DNA of 64,000 bases from Rhyzopertha dominica (GCA_025024175.1 QCXZ01000064.1:62331325-62395324), one strand, 5' to 3'. Counted from the stretch's first letter, positions 1 through 11,399 are shown. Notes: generated from the sequence alone by a model not told the origin. A program made the numbers and translations.

Positions 1-2970
1 GTAAAGAACAGAAAAACTGTATAGGCCTGTGCCACAACTATTTATGGGACAAATCTAATTAGCAGGTTGGCCGTTCACAACATAAATATTTTGCAAATGA
101 ACCAAAGTTTCTGCAGGTTGGGGCCATAATCTATTAAGATCATAAGCTGCTAACAAAATCATAATATCGTACATTTTTAGCTGCAGATTAATAAGTTACA
201 ATGCAAAATTTCTGCAGGGTGACCAAAATTTCACCCAGTAAAGAAATACACCATAAGATGCTATTATAGAAAAACAACAACATAGCAGCAAATGGTGTAA
301 TAATAATATAATAATCTGTTTATTCACGGTGAAGCTTTTACATAAAACATTTACGTGTACAAATAGGTATCCAGTTATCAAAGTCATTTATACGTCTCAT
401 AAGAACTTGCATCAATTCTCAGAGTTCATAATTTAGAAAAGGAATTAACAAAGAAATCTACATTTCCAAAAAACAGTTACAACTAGGTAATATACTATTT
501 AAAGACGTATTTATTAAGCATCACACATATAATGCAAAGCGTTGTACATAAAAAAGACTGAAGTAATGTCTACGATTACTTAAATATACATAAATATTAT
601 AATATGGCCTAACAGGAATTTTGATAACCATCAGGAGCTTGTATTGTTTTCAAAATGAGTAAAACTTCTTAATATTTTAACCAAACCACGTAGTAATAGC
701 TTAATTTTTACCATAACGAGCTGCGTTAACGTTTTTTCTATTTTCAAGTATCGCCTTATCATCATAGTAACCATTTACACTAAAATAACAAATGAAACAA
801 CTGGATTAGCAAAATTTCAGCAGATAGTAAGTCAATTCCACTCAACGATGGCTATAATTCACTTCGCAGTCACTTTTCCGAAGTTGATTGTACTGACTGC
901 GTAGCTTTGACGAACCTGCAAAACCTAATCTCTGCACTACAATACTCACACTGTGAATGTGGCTTTTGCCACCCTCCATGTACTGTAGTGGTGCTATTTA
1001 GACCAGATTTAGTAAAAAAAAAAACGCGTTAAAACATAAAAAATTAGCTATTTTACCTGCATCAAAAAATGATGACTCATCGCGATTATCTTTCGATCAA
1101 TCGATACAAATTACGAGATTTTCGATTGCGATCGCGATTGAAAATATCAAAAAAGGCGTTAAGAGCTAATTATTTGGAGCACTACACCACTTGGATGTGT
1201 TAAAATGTCGCAAAAAGACGTAACAACGATTATCGGTGCTGTAGTGAGGTTGGGGTAACAAAATTTGATTAATCAAAGTAGGCTTACCTCACTAATTACT
1301 GGATTGTCTGATTACAAACGTTAGCGTTCGTTTTTTAATACATTTAAGCATTAATTAAGGGCCAAAAACTATACTTACTTGGCATATTTTTGATAAACAA
1401 TCACACAACCCCTCTATCGTTCCCGCCAACTAAGTCCATCTTGCCTACTGTTAGAAACCAAAGAAAAAGATGGCCTGATTGTCATTCGTTATCCAAAGTA
1501 GAGGAATCTTGTAATAAACTTAAAAAATGACGGACAACTACAAAAAATGACTGGATATAAATTTAAATCACACATTTTTAGCGTTTGTATTTAATTCGGC
1601 CGTCTCGTAGTACGTGTAATAAAATAAAAACTTCTTGCAACTGTTAGGGGAAATATGTATTGTCCAGGGTTGCCATATGTAGGTGTGAACAAAAAAGACC
1701 AGTTGCCATATATTTTTTTTAGCTATGATATTAAAATAACATGCAAATGATTCAAGTTTGTCTGTATTTTCGCGAACGGTTATTTTCTTACATGTTAAAT
1801 GGCTAAAAGGTGTGTTGAAATGTCCATGTTTTGTGGACTGGTCACTTTTTAATGTAACTTTAAAACTTCCAGAACAAAAAGTTTTCTTGTTTGTTACTTT
1901 TCATTTCTACAAAAATAATCCAATTTTAATGGAACTTGGTGAAAATATACCTTTCTATGCCTGAAATAACCACAATGTTTTCAGGTTGTTTCTGAAATAT
2001 TCATGTTTTTGGGTTGAAAACACTTTTTCTAAGCCTAGAAAAATGCCCTGAAGATGAAAGTAGCCTGTGGGCCTTTGGCCCGAGGATATACATTTCGCCT
2101 GATGGGCATAATAGTCTAATAAAGCCCGTAGTGCATATGATGCTTAATTTTTTACTCAATAGATGTTTTTTTATCAATTTAGTATCAAATAAAATTCGGT
2201 TTTGTATTTGTATGTGACTATTTAGAGACCTGTGGATCATGAAATTGAAATTGACATTTATGTAACTGTCAAACATTCTGAATCTGAATGAAATTTATTT
2301 TTCACATTTCTGGAAAATGCCTTTAAACCATCGAAATGTAAGCATAAGAAAATAGAAATTAACTAATAATAAGTTTATAATAATCAAATAAGTGGGTATT
2401 ATTAGTGGACCTTATAATATCATAATGCCCGCTGATGTTATGGATATTATGTATTTCATCTCCAAGGCATTATAAATTGATAATAGTTGAGTAGAAAATA
2501 AAATAACATTATAATCTAAACCTACCTTTGGTGAACCACTCCGCTGCATTGTTGTGATAATATTATTTAGATTATTGCCAAAAATATGTTATTTTTTTGC
2601 AGTGCCTTAGGGTTATAATGTATATCGAAGTTCTTGAAATAATGAAAAATTACCTAATAATTATCACACGCAGTTCTTTACTAGTCTTCTAAGGAGGAGA
2701 TAATGATTACTGTCTGCATATTTATTTGTAATAAATAGAACACTTTTTTAAAATCCTTATTGTGTTTACACTTATTCATACTAGTTGAGGTGTGATATAT
2801 TGACTTATCTGAGTCTTATTAATATTTTTATCAACATTATTAATATTTTACTAAGCTCCCTGTCTGAGTCTACATTAATATGCATTGTAATAGAGACGTG
2901 GATAAAATGTAGATGAGTATTGTATCAAACATCTGCTTAGTTTGATCCACTTCCTAATTCAAACAATATT
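1..2970. other. AT-rich stretch without a recognised gene
   Basis: No ORF here resembles a known protein and no TE protein is visible; the short open frames look like chance. One weak exon-like pattern lies near 1205: an ATG opens a 13-codon frame (M S Q K D V T T I I G A V) and meets a GTGAGG donor-like site. With no partner exon I do not call it a gene. The stretch is probably intergenic or intronic. Confidence 0.6.
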
Positions 2971-3456
2971 TTTTTTTTACAATTTCAATTTAATTAAAAC
3001 AAATAATTGGAGTTTATGCCAAATTTACAAGCCCGCTATGTTTCATGTTATCTAAGACAAAAGCATCTGTGTTTCCTGTGCAAATTTATATAGATTCATC
3101 ACTGCAAAACAAATAGACAGGTTGCCAATTATTAAGGTAAATTTTTATTCAAGTGAAACTGTGTTAGCATTGCCCACGACAATGTTTCTGTATCTTGACA
3201 AGTAGAGACCTTTCTAGATATTATTAGTAGATTGAACATCTGCTTTTTTATCAAGTTATATCATTACTGTTTTGAAATCTACACCAACAAAGGTGAATGT
3301 GACAAATCCAACTGCATTCTTTATAATTATTAAAATTTTTACACAATTTATAAGAAACAATAACCTTCTTAACTCTTTTTTTAAAAGGTTAAGAATTAAA
3401 AGAGCAATGATATACTTTATGTGCATAGATTCCATGCTTTAGTATAATTTTCTTAC

Positions 3457-3505
3457 CTTTATTGTTCTGTTGCGGCAACCCTTGTACAACTCCAGGGTGT
3501 TCAAG
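3457..3505 (-). other. Exon-like segment, unit 1 copy
   Basis: On the minus strand this 49-nt segment is preceded by an acceptor-like TATATTTCCAG and followed by a strong donor, GTAAGAAAAT. It is open in frame 0, reading LEHPGVVQGLPQQNNK. The unit 2 copy (7171-7219) has the same length, the same flanking splice signals and an open frame. No family is recognised. It could be an exon of an unidentified minus-strand gene, a noncoding exon, or a chance result of recent duplication. Confidence 0.25.
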
Positions 3506-4689
3506 CTGGAAATATACAATTACAAGTTAATCATGAAATTTTTGTATCGTTATATCAAATATTACTTTTGAAATTAAAGCTACAGTAAACAATTTTGTCA
3601 CACTTCGCAAAGTATCATATGCAATGCGTGCGTCTATATAGAAATTGGTAGATTTTTCATTTCTAACATGTAGTTTAATTATTACATTACTTGTTACCTA
3701 GGTTTACATTTCTTCACTCTTTTTTTGGAGGTAGCTAAGATAACATGAAGTATGTCTTAAGAATACACTAGATTCGCATTCGATTAATACTAACATATTT
3801 ATTTCCTCATTTTTAGTGCACACTGTGCTACTGAGTTATTCATAAAAAATTGGAAAGCGGTCCAAATGAAGATGTCACGCTGGATTTAAAGGTAAACATT
3901 TGGTCTTTACGATCAAGTTCCTATATTTAAGTTAGCATGTTATGGGCATATTTTCGAATATTGCCAAGCATTTAGTTATGTAGTGTTACGTATACAAAGC
4001 CAATTTACTCAAACCTAACGCAAATTTGCCTAGTAACCGCAAGTATACTTGTCCAATCGATAAGATTCCGACCACCTAGTTTCAATTTAGGTATTACATC
4101 CTCGGTGTGAACGTAACAATTGCTGATTTGGCTTCGGAATTGAAAAACAGTTGTGTGTAACTATGGAAGCAACAATTATTTGTAAGGGTATATCACCGTA
4201 GTAGTTCTAATACTGATGTGCCCATTGCTTATGACTAAAACATGTTAGTTCATGTCTATTTATCGGTTGGTAATTTGAAATTTCAACAAAAAATGCTGTT
4301 TTTTCGCTTGTAACGCAACAACATTGGTCATGTACAAAATACCCGGTCCTAGGTTGTGCAAAGCTGAAAATACGATAAAAATACGCGAATAACACGAAAA
4401 CTAACATGATAAAATCGATTACAAGGCTTGTACTCGATGTAAAACGCGTTTGTTTAAATTTCCATTGGGGTAGGTTATGTACAGTAACTAAAACACATGA
4501 AATGGGTTTTCTTACCATAAACGACGCTAGCTATCCCGATTAATGGTCATATTTAATCACTATTGTGTAATTTTCATGCATGGATTGCGTAGATTTGCAG
4601 CTGTGGTGCAGTATTTATTCGGGAAAATCTAGAAAGGGACGCGCGTGACGTCACAATTTCACGGCCGATAATGTAGATATCCGTACAGC

Positions 4690-5137
4690 GATAGCGTCTG
4701 TTATTTAATAATTAATTAACATGGATTTTTCGCAAAATACATAAGAAAACCGATTAAATCGCAATGAATTTAATAAAAAATAATCGAATCGCAGCCAGCG
4801 ACTCGCTGAAATTCGCAACAATTTTGTCGATTTCCGAATCGCCGTGCATTCGCAAATAACCCGAATTTCAAACTCTAGAGGGGTATAATAAGGCATTCTT
4901 ACCCGTATCACAAAATTCTCCGCCCCTTTTTGCCCACTTTAATGTTTTTCTCGGCGAAAATTGTCCAATTTTCTACCGGGAAATTCTTCCGTCGTCGAGA
5001 AGCGTCACACAGTCAAGCAGTCACTGGAAAAGTGACCAAATAGTCTAGTAACTCAACAAAAAAAGTTACTGTTCCGTTTTCTAGAACGATTTGAATTTTC
5101 CCCGCGAATTCGTATGGGAGATGTAAAAATGATGTTT
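4690..5137. repeat. ~430-bp sub-repeat, copy 1
   Basis: The block runs from the ACATGGATTTTTCGC motif to the GATGTTTGGATG motif. It recurs at about 9990-10413 and 10414-10853, with a truncated copy at about 5140-5310. On the minus strand it contains a conserved GTAAGAATGCC donor-like site. The short frame that precedes this site in the other copies is broken here: TTG replaces the ATG and an in-frame TAA follows. Confidence 0.75.
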
Positions 5138-5310
5138 GGATGCTGTTATTTAATTATTAACATAGATTTTTCGCAAAGTATATAAGAAAGTTGATTAAAT
5201 CACAATCAGTTTAATAAAAATAATTGAATAGCAGCTTTCGAATCGCCGTGAAAATAACACGAATTTTAACTCAAGATTGGTACAATAAAACATTCTTACC
5301 CATATAATTC
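5138..5310. repeat. Truncated sub-repeat
   Basis: A shortened copy of the 430-bp sub-repeat begins directly after copy 1. It keeps the left part (TTTTTCGCAAAGTATATAAG and the AATTGAATAGCAGC run) and the CATTCTTACCCATAT stretch. It lacks the GC-richer right part. Its position at the end of unit 1 mirrors the extra copy at the end of unit 2, so the sub-repeat doublet probably predates the large duplication. Confidence 0.6.
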
Positions 5311-5361
5311 ATAATTAAAAAAATATTTGTTTATAATTTCAGTTTCATTAAAAAATATTGG

Positions 5362-5420
5362 GGGACTGCATTTTCAAATTCGTCAGGCTCTCATTATCAT
5401 TCGTGAAACCACCTGTATAA
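5362..5420. mobile_element. Terminal remnant of the 20.3/32.3/62.1-kb transposon family
   Basis: The stretch reading TGCATTTTCAAATTCGTCAG and then CATTATCATTCGTGAAAC, ending CCTGTATAAT, closely matches the terminal inverted repeat of the elements at 20256, 32321 and 62101. Only this terminal piece is present. It is a solo end or a small internally deleted copy. Confidence 0.7.
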
Positions 5421-5668
5421 TGTTAGTGGCATCTTGTAGTTGCTTATAAAACATCTAGATTCATCACCGCAAAATCATTAAGGTAGATTTTTATTAAAGT
5501 GAAACTGTATTAATATTGTCCACGACAACGTATTTGACAAGTAGAGACCTTTCTACAGATTATTAGCAGATTGAGCATCTGCTTTTTCATCATAGTAATA
5601 TCATGACTGTTATCAAATCAACGCCAACAAAGATAAACGTGACAAATCCAACTGCATTCTTTAAAATA

Positions 5669-7050
5669 CACTGCTCAAAATGGTCTAAGGAGCTTACAGT
5701 TTTTCTGGGTTTTCATTAAATTTGGACCTATTCTAATGTTAACAATACTTGCAATAACAGCCGAAAGATTGTATAAAAAATTAGACAAGAATTAGAAATT
5801 TTATTTTTAATTAAATACAAATTAACTAAAATTTTACGAAAGATACATTTTATAATAATGAATTACAACACACGAACGCAACAGAATTAAAAAATACAGA
5901 GTTTTCTTCGATTCTTAGTGAGCCTAGTATGCTGTGTTACCATCTCGAGAATTAATAATGGCCTGACATCTCCTAGGCTTGCTCAAAATGCATCGATCAA
6001 TGGCTTCTTGTGGAATCAAATTCCATTGCTCCCCCAACCAGTTGGTTACTCTCTGACCAATATGTGGTCGTGCATTGTCATGCATATACAGTAAATCTGG
6101 ACCGGCAGCATATGCGAATGGTTGAACAACAGATTCTAGAACTTGCTCAATGTATCGATCCTGAATCATTGTTCTGTCGATGCAANCGAGGTCTGTTTTA
6201 TGGTGGAGAATGATACCGCTCCAAACCATGACAGAGTCTCCTGAAAGTGCCCGATCCTCTCTAATTCACCCTTTCCACGCCAAACCCTTACTCTTCTGCT
6301 ATCTGGCCGAAACCCAAACCTAGACTCATCCGTGAAGAGAACATTATCCCATTGTGGTTCAATACAATTCACATGTTCTTGGGCCCATTGTAAACGATGG
6401 TCACGATTGACCCTGCGTAATGCAGGAACTGTAATTGGACGACGACTGTGTAGACCTGCTTCACGTAGACGGTTTCTGACAGTTTGGTCTGAAACTGTGA
6501 TCCCATCTAAGTTCTGGAGATGAGAAACAATCTCCCTTGCCGTAGTTTCTGGATGACGCCTGGCCTCAATTATAATGTTCCAGTCCTGGGATGGTGTAAC
6601 ACGTCCAGGACCTGTGTGCCTTTTGGCCATATTGCCTGTTTCTTGGTACCCTCGCCAAAGTCTACANATTACGCTCTTTGAAGTGGCAAATGCAGGCGCA
6701 ACTTGAGTTTGAGCACAACCACCCTCTAACATTCCAACAGCACATAACATTTCATCCCTAGTCAAATGTCGACGCTCCGTATTCCAGTTTTATTAATGAA
6801 CACGTTATTATTGCACTCAATACACCTTGTCACGTGTCAAACTTCAGTTTAAAACAAATGAAAGCAAAACAAGCCTGGCACAGGAACCTACAATTTGACG
6901 GCGAGGCACAAATACTAAAGTTAGAGTCATAATTTCTGGTCCGAAATCGGTGGATTTTGATTTATAGTGATCCAGTTGATCAAAAACTTATTTGAGAAAT
7001 CAAATAAAAAGATAAAAAAGTGTATGTCCCTTAGACCATTTTGAACAGCG
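5669..7050 (-). mobile_element. Tc1-like DNA transposon A, internally deleted
   Basis: The element starts CACTGCTCAAAATGGTCTAA and ends with the inverted match TTAGACCATTTTGAACAGCG. It is flanked by TA dinucleotides at 5667-5668 and 7051-7052, as expected for the Tc1/mariner TA target duplication. The matching position in unit 1 (about 3322-3330) is uninterrupted. At 1382 bp it is shorter than a typical full-length Tc1 element, in line with the deletion seen in its transposase. It encodes one transposase on the minus strand. Confidence 0.92.
5924..6765 (-). pseudogene. Tc1-family transposase, frameshifted and missing the third catalytic segment
   Basis: A Tc1-type DDE transposase would cut and paste this element at TA sites. 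The N terminus (MTRDEMLCAVGMLEGG) and a paired helix-turn-helix region are present, with the usual GRKRV-like site replaced by TGPGRVT. The first catalytic Asp lies in NVLFTDESRF and the second in YMHDNARPH. Near 6230 a single-base deletion shifts frame between the HFQE and MVWSGI parts. After NWLGEQ the frame jumps to WNLIPQEAIDRC, so the SPDLNPIE-type block with the third acidic residue is absent. N bases at 6186 and 6667 interrupt codons. Family assignment is firm, and the copy cannot encode an active enzyme. Confidence 0.93.
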
Positions 7051-7170
7051 TATTAAAAAAAAAATTACATGATTTATAAGAAACAATAGCTTTCTTAACT
7101 CTTTTTTTCGAATGTTAAGAATTAAAAGAGCAATGCACATAGAATCCATGCTTTAGTATGATTTTCTTAC

Positions 7171-7219
7171 CTTTATTGTTCTGTTGTGACCACCTGTGTA
7201 CAACTCCAGAGTGTTCAAG
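7171..7219 (-). other. Exon-like segment, unit 2 copy
   Basis: This is the unit 2 counterpart of 3457-3505. It has the same 49-nt length, the same acceptor-like and GTAAGAAAATC donor-like flanks, and stays open on the minus strand as LEHSGVVHRWSQQNNK. Several changes from unit 1 alter amino acids, so coding constraint is not proven. Its phase would fit directly after the 10182-10247 segment. Confidence 0.25.
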
Positions 7220-7290
7220 CTGGAAATATACAGTTACAAGTTAATCATAAAATTTTTGTATCGTTAGATCAAATATTACTTTTGAAATTA

Positions 7291-8752
7291 CACTACTGCT
7301 CAAAAGTATTTGCCCACCAACATTTTTTCATTAATTTCTTAAGAAACATGCCTTTCTATTTCTACTAAGTGCGAATGGTTTTGCTGTCAAAAAACATCTT
7401 TGTACCTAGTATACATTGTTATCATATTAACGGGTTTCTCATGGAATTAATATAATTAATTTTTACTAGATTCTAAAAATAAATACTGTTGAGAAAATAT
7501 AGCACTTTATAACTGGAGAAATCATATTTTTTTGCTTTTTTTTTATTTCTAAGGTGGCTGGTGTCATTTGACTAAAGTATTTGTCCATTTTTGTGACCCA
7601 TAGCTATATAAAGTGGCAGTTTGTTATTTTTGAGGTGTTTTAAAAGTGTTTACTTTATAACAATGACAAAACTGAGTTAAGTTTAGAAATACATTCACAG
7701 AATTGAAAAAATAAACTGCGGAATTGTGAAGCAACTAAATATTTTCGCCGAACTGTAGACTACAACGTAAAAAAATTTAAAAGCACAGTTAGTCTAAAGA
7801 AAAAACACGTACTGGGAGACCTATAACAACAACCTCAGCTGAAGATCTTAGCATAGTAGCCTGGAGCAAAAGAATTAGACGGCTTACCGCTCCTGAAAAT
7901 CACTGCTCAGATCAAAGAAACTAGGGAAAAAAAGTGTTAGTGTGGCTACAGTAAAGCGACGTCTAATAAAAGAGGTTAATTTAAATGGCCGCATAGCAGT
8001 CAATAAGCCCCTTCTACGGCCTCAGAATAAGAGGAAAAGACCAAAATGGACACAAAAACTGGACAGTGGAAGAATGGCAACAAGTGCTTTGGAACGACGA
8101 ATCCAAATTTGAAATTTTTGGTAGTCGTCATCGAGTGTCTGTATAGAGAACACCAAGGGAAAGACTTACCGATTCTTATAATGTACCCACAGTAAAACAT
8201 GGAGGAGGGTCAGTTATGGTTTGGGGCTGTTTTGGACGATCTGCAGTAGGAGACCTTGTCAAAATTAATTTAGTAAAAGAGCGGTATAAACAAATTCTTC
8301 AACGATATGCTATTCCATCTGGGACGCACTTAATTAGCAGAGGATTTATTTTGCAAGAATATAACGACCCTAAACATGCATCCAAACTATGTCGGAAGTA
8401 TTTGGATAATCAAGAACGTTTAGGGAAGCTAAAAATGATGGTATGCCCATCCCAATCACCTGACATAAACCCTATTGAGCGACTGTGGGATAAACTTGAC
8501 CGTCAAATGCATAAGGCTTGTCCTACATCAAAAGAACAGCTTTGGAACATTTTATTGAAAAAACAACATTGGACAAGTTGGTGAAGAGGATACCAAAAAT
8601 TTGTGCAGCCCTAATTAAGAGTAAATGAGGCCGCATAGATGAAAAAAATGTTTAGATATATAGTTTCTGGTAGAATTATGTTTGTTTTTTAATAAAATAT
8701 GCTTACCAAAAGTTTATTTTTTATTGTGGGCAAATACTTTTGAGCGGTAGTG
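7291..8752 (+). mobile_element. Tc1-like DNA transposon B
   Basis: The ends are CACTACTGCTCAAAAGTATT and the inverted match AATACTTTTGAGCGGTAGTG, flanked by TA at 7289-7290 and 8753-8754. Unit 1 reads GAAATTAAAGCTACAG without interruption at this point, giving an exact empty site with a single TA. The element is 1462 bp and carries one decayed transposase on the plus strand. It differs from element A in both TIR and protein. Confidence 0.93.
7662..8655 (+). pseudogene. Tc1-family transposase with several stops and frameshifts
   Basis: Translation gives a recognisable Tc1 transposase in pieces. A degraded helix-turn-helix region is followed by ATVKRRLIKEVNLNGR, then EEWQQVLWNDESKFEIFGSR with the first catalytic Asp. 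A TAG precedes the TPRERL stretch, after which HGGGSVMVWGCFGRSAVG is intact. The second acidic site lies in LQEYNDPKHASK and the third in CPSQSPDINPIERLWD, so all three DDE positions are visible. The longest surviving frame is 8216-8584. It ends through a shift, and the original C terminus (LVKRIPKICAALIKSK) continues in another frame. The early stop five codons after the first ATG and the later breaks make it inactive. Confidence 0.92.
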
Positions 8753-10181
8753 TAAAGCTACAGTAAAAAATTTTCTGTCAGACTTCGCAAAATATCATAA
8801 GCAATGTGTCTGTATAGAAATTAATTTAATTAATCATTATTACATTACTTATTATCTAGGTTTACATTTCTTTACTTCTTTGTAGGAAGTAGCTAAAATT
8901 TTCAAAGAAAAAACGTATTTAATGCAATTTTTTTAATATTCTAAATTGTTTATGCTAATTTCTAAAAAAAGAAGCAGTACTAACCAGTTCAAATGTTCAA
9001 CAGGTAGCAATGGCATTTGACATTTTCATGGACAACACGATATCAATGTGTTATAAAAACAGCTTCTATGTCTTAATAATACACTAGATTCGAAATTGAT
9101 AAATACTAACATATTTTTTCCTAATTTTTAGTTCAGAGGGTGACGCCTCTGTGCTACTGAGTTATTCATAAAAAATTGGAAAGCGGTTCAACTAAAGATG
9201 TCATGCTGGATTTGAAGGTAAACATTTGGTCTTTAAGATCAAGTTCCTATATTTAAGTTAGCATGTTATGGGCATATTTTCGAATTAATTTTTTTTGCCA
9301 AGCATTTAGTTATCTAGTGTCACGTATACAACGCCAATTTACTCAAACCTAACGCAAATTTGCCTAGTAACCGCAAGTATACTTGTCCAATCGATAAGAT
9401 TCCGACCACCTAGTTTCAATTTAGGTATTACATCCTCGGTGTGACGTAACAATTGCTGATTTGGCTTCGGAATTGAAAAACAGTTGGGTGTAACTATGGA
9501 AGCAACAATTATTTGTAAGGGTATTGCTTATGACTAAAACACGTTAGTCCCTGTTTATTTATCGGTCGGTAATTTGAAATTTTGACAAAAATGTTATTTT
9601 TTCGCCTGTAACGTAACAACTTTGGTCAAAATATCCGGTCATAAGTTGTGCAAAGCTGAAAATACGATAAAAATACGCGAATAACACAAAAACCAGCATG
9701 ATAAAATCGATTACAAGGTTTGTACTTGATGTAAAACGCGTTTATTTAAATTTCCATTGGGGTAGGTTATGTACAGTAATTATAACACATGAAATGGGTT
9801 TTCTTACCATAAACGACGCTAGCTATCCCGATTAATGGTCATATTTAATCACTGTTGTGTAATTTTCACGCATGGAGATATACAGCTTTTGTGCAGCATT
9901 TCTTCGGAAAAATCTAGAAAGGGACGCGCGTGACGTCACGATTTCGCGGTCGATAATATAGATATCCGTACATGGATAGCGTCTGTTATTTAATAATTAA
10001 CATGGATTTTTCGCAAAATACATAAGAAAACCAATTAAATTACAGTAAATTTAATAAAAATAATTGAACGCAGCTAGCGACTCGCTGAGATTCGCAACAA
10101 TTTTGTCGATTTCTGACTCGCCGTGCATTCGCAAATAACGCGAATTTAGAACTCGAGATGGGTATAATAAGGCATTCTTAC

Positions 10182-10247
10182 CCGTATCACAAAATTCTTC
10201 GCTCCTTTTTGCCTATTTTGATGCTTTTCTTGGCGAAAATTGTCCAT
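10182..10247 (-). other. Possible first coding exon in the sub-repeat, unit 2 copy
   Basis: On the minus strand an ATG opens 22 codons (beginning MDNFRQEKH and ending KNFVIR) that run straight into the consensus donor GTAAGAATG. The copy at about 10605-10670 has a one-base shift that breaks this frame. The copy at about 4905-4970 has lost the ATG and gained a stop. The phase is compatible with the 49-nt exon-like segment at 7171-7219. No family is recognised. It may be the only intact member of a decayed duplicated gene, or coincidence. Confidence 0.25.
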
Positions 10248-10413
10248 TTTCACCGAGAAATTCTTCCGTCGTCGAGAAGCGTCACACAGTCAAGCAGTCA
10301 CTGGAAAAGTGACCAAATAGCCTCGCACCCCAACAAAAAAAGTTACTATTGCGTTTTCTAGAAGGATTTGAATTTTCCCCGCGAATTCGTATGGGAAATG
10401 TAAAAGTGATGTT

Positions 10414-10853
10414 TGGAATACGCGATTTTTCGCAAAATACATAAGAAAACCGATTAAATCGCAATAAATTTAATAAAAATAATTGAATCGCAGCTAGCGG
10501 CTCGCTGAGTTTCGTAACAATTTTGTCNATTACTTAATCGCCGTGCATTCGCAAATATCACGTATTTCAAAGTAGAAATGTGTATAAAAAAGGCATTCTT
10601 ACCTGTATTACAAAATTCTCCGCTCCCTTTTTGTCAAGTTTACGGTTTTTCATGGCGAAAATTGTCCATTTTCCACCGGGAAATTCTTCAGTCGTCGAGA
10701 AGCGTCACACAGTCAAGCAGTCACTGGAAAAGTGACCAAATAGTCTAGTAACCCAACAAAAAAAGTTACTGTTCCGTTTTCTAGAAGGATTTGAATTTTC
10801 CCCGCGATTTCATATGGTAAATGTAAAAGTTATGTTTGGATGACGCTGTTGTC
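10414..10853. repeat. ~430-bp sub-repeat, third full copy
   Basis: It starts GATTTTTCGCAAAATACATA and ends near GATGTTTGG, lying head to tail with the copy that closes unit 2. It carries the same CGTCACACAGTCAAGCAGTC block, seen also at about 5005 and 10280, and the same minus-strand donor-like site. One N lies at 10528. Confidence 0.75.
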
Positions 10854-10939
10854 ATAAATGGTTGTTTAGGGTTTCTAGGCTTAAAATATCTTTTTGATTG
10901 CTTTGGTAATCATGATTAATATAATTTTTCATGTTTCAG

Positions 10940-11059
10940 AAACTGATTTTGGTCCAACAATGCCTTGATGGACAGCCTGCTGGAGGGTTTTTCTGTAATT
11001 ATTATTTAAATTGTACAAGAGTTTACTATGTAATTATAACAATAAAATACATGAGTTAA
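10940..11059 (+). other. Candidate 3'-terminal exon of an unidentified gene
   Basis: An acceptor-like ATGTTTCAG at 10931-10939 is followed by 39 open codons (KLILVQQCLDGQPAGGFF and on) to a TAA at 11057-11059. An AATAAA signal at 11041-11046 lies inside this frame, which suggests that a stop used by the real transcript, if any, is in another frame or that the exon is noncoding. A plus-strand exon-like end, GATTTAAAG|GTAAAC near 3891 and its copy near 9220, could be an upstream partner. I do not recognise the product. Confidence 0.2.
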
Positions 11060-11399
11060 CATACATAGTTTTTATTTTGTTCATGTTTGTCCTGGGGTAT
11101 AGTCTTCCAATTCGTATGATGTTGTATTGTCATTCCATGTGGGCCACAAAATATGGTGTCATTTAGAACAGTTTTAGAAATGAATATGAATAATATTCCT
11201 GTACATTTGTTTCCTTTTTATACCTGTACATAGGTACCTGCTTCTCAGGATTTAACTATAGGTATATGTATACCAATGGCTTCTGTGCTAATTCAAAATG
11301 AATTTGTTTCTGTATCATGTTTTGCCCATCAAAAAATGTAAAGGAACAGGCTGGTTCTTCCTAAGTACCAGTAGACAACAGCAATCATATTCTATCATC

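Larger units (their letters stand above)
2970..5137. repeat. Tandem duplication, unit 1 (~2.2 kb)
   Basis: This segment recurs in the same order and orientation in unit 2 (about 5320-10413). Matching landmarks include the run around 3295-3325 versus 5635-5660, the block 3455-3600 versus 7170-7290 plus 8755-8800, and the long block 3820-5137 versus 9150-10413. Divergence is modest, mostly substitutions and small indels. Unit 1 lacks the two Tc1-like elements found in unit 2. It also lacks about 190 bp present at 8880-9060 of unit 2. Edges are approximate because similarity fades gradually at the left. Confidence 0.85.
5320..10413. repeat. Tandem duplication, unit 2 with TE insertions
   Basis: This is the second copy of the ~2.2 kb unit. 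It is expanded to about 5.1 kb by a Tc1-like element at 5669-7050, a second at 7291-8752 and about 190 bp at 8880-9060. Removing these leaves a sequence collinear with 2970-5137. Both Tc1 insertions postdate the duplication, because unit 1 carries uninterrupted sites. Confidence 0.85.

Noticed and set aside
1205..1260. Short ATG frame followed by a donor-like GTGAGG
   Set aside because: Thirteen codons with no partner exon and no similarity are insufficient to call an exon.
4207..4518. 103-codon minus-strand ORF in duplication unit 1
   Set aside because: The frame is not conserved in unit 2 (about 9530-9800), which has indels, so coding is unlikely.
2970..10853. CRISPR-like repeat array
   Set aside because: Repeat units are hundreds of bases long, spacing is irregular, and the context is a eukaryotic genome.
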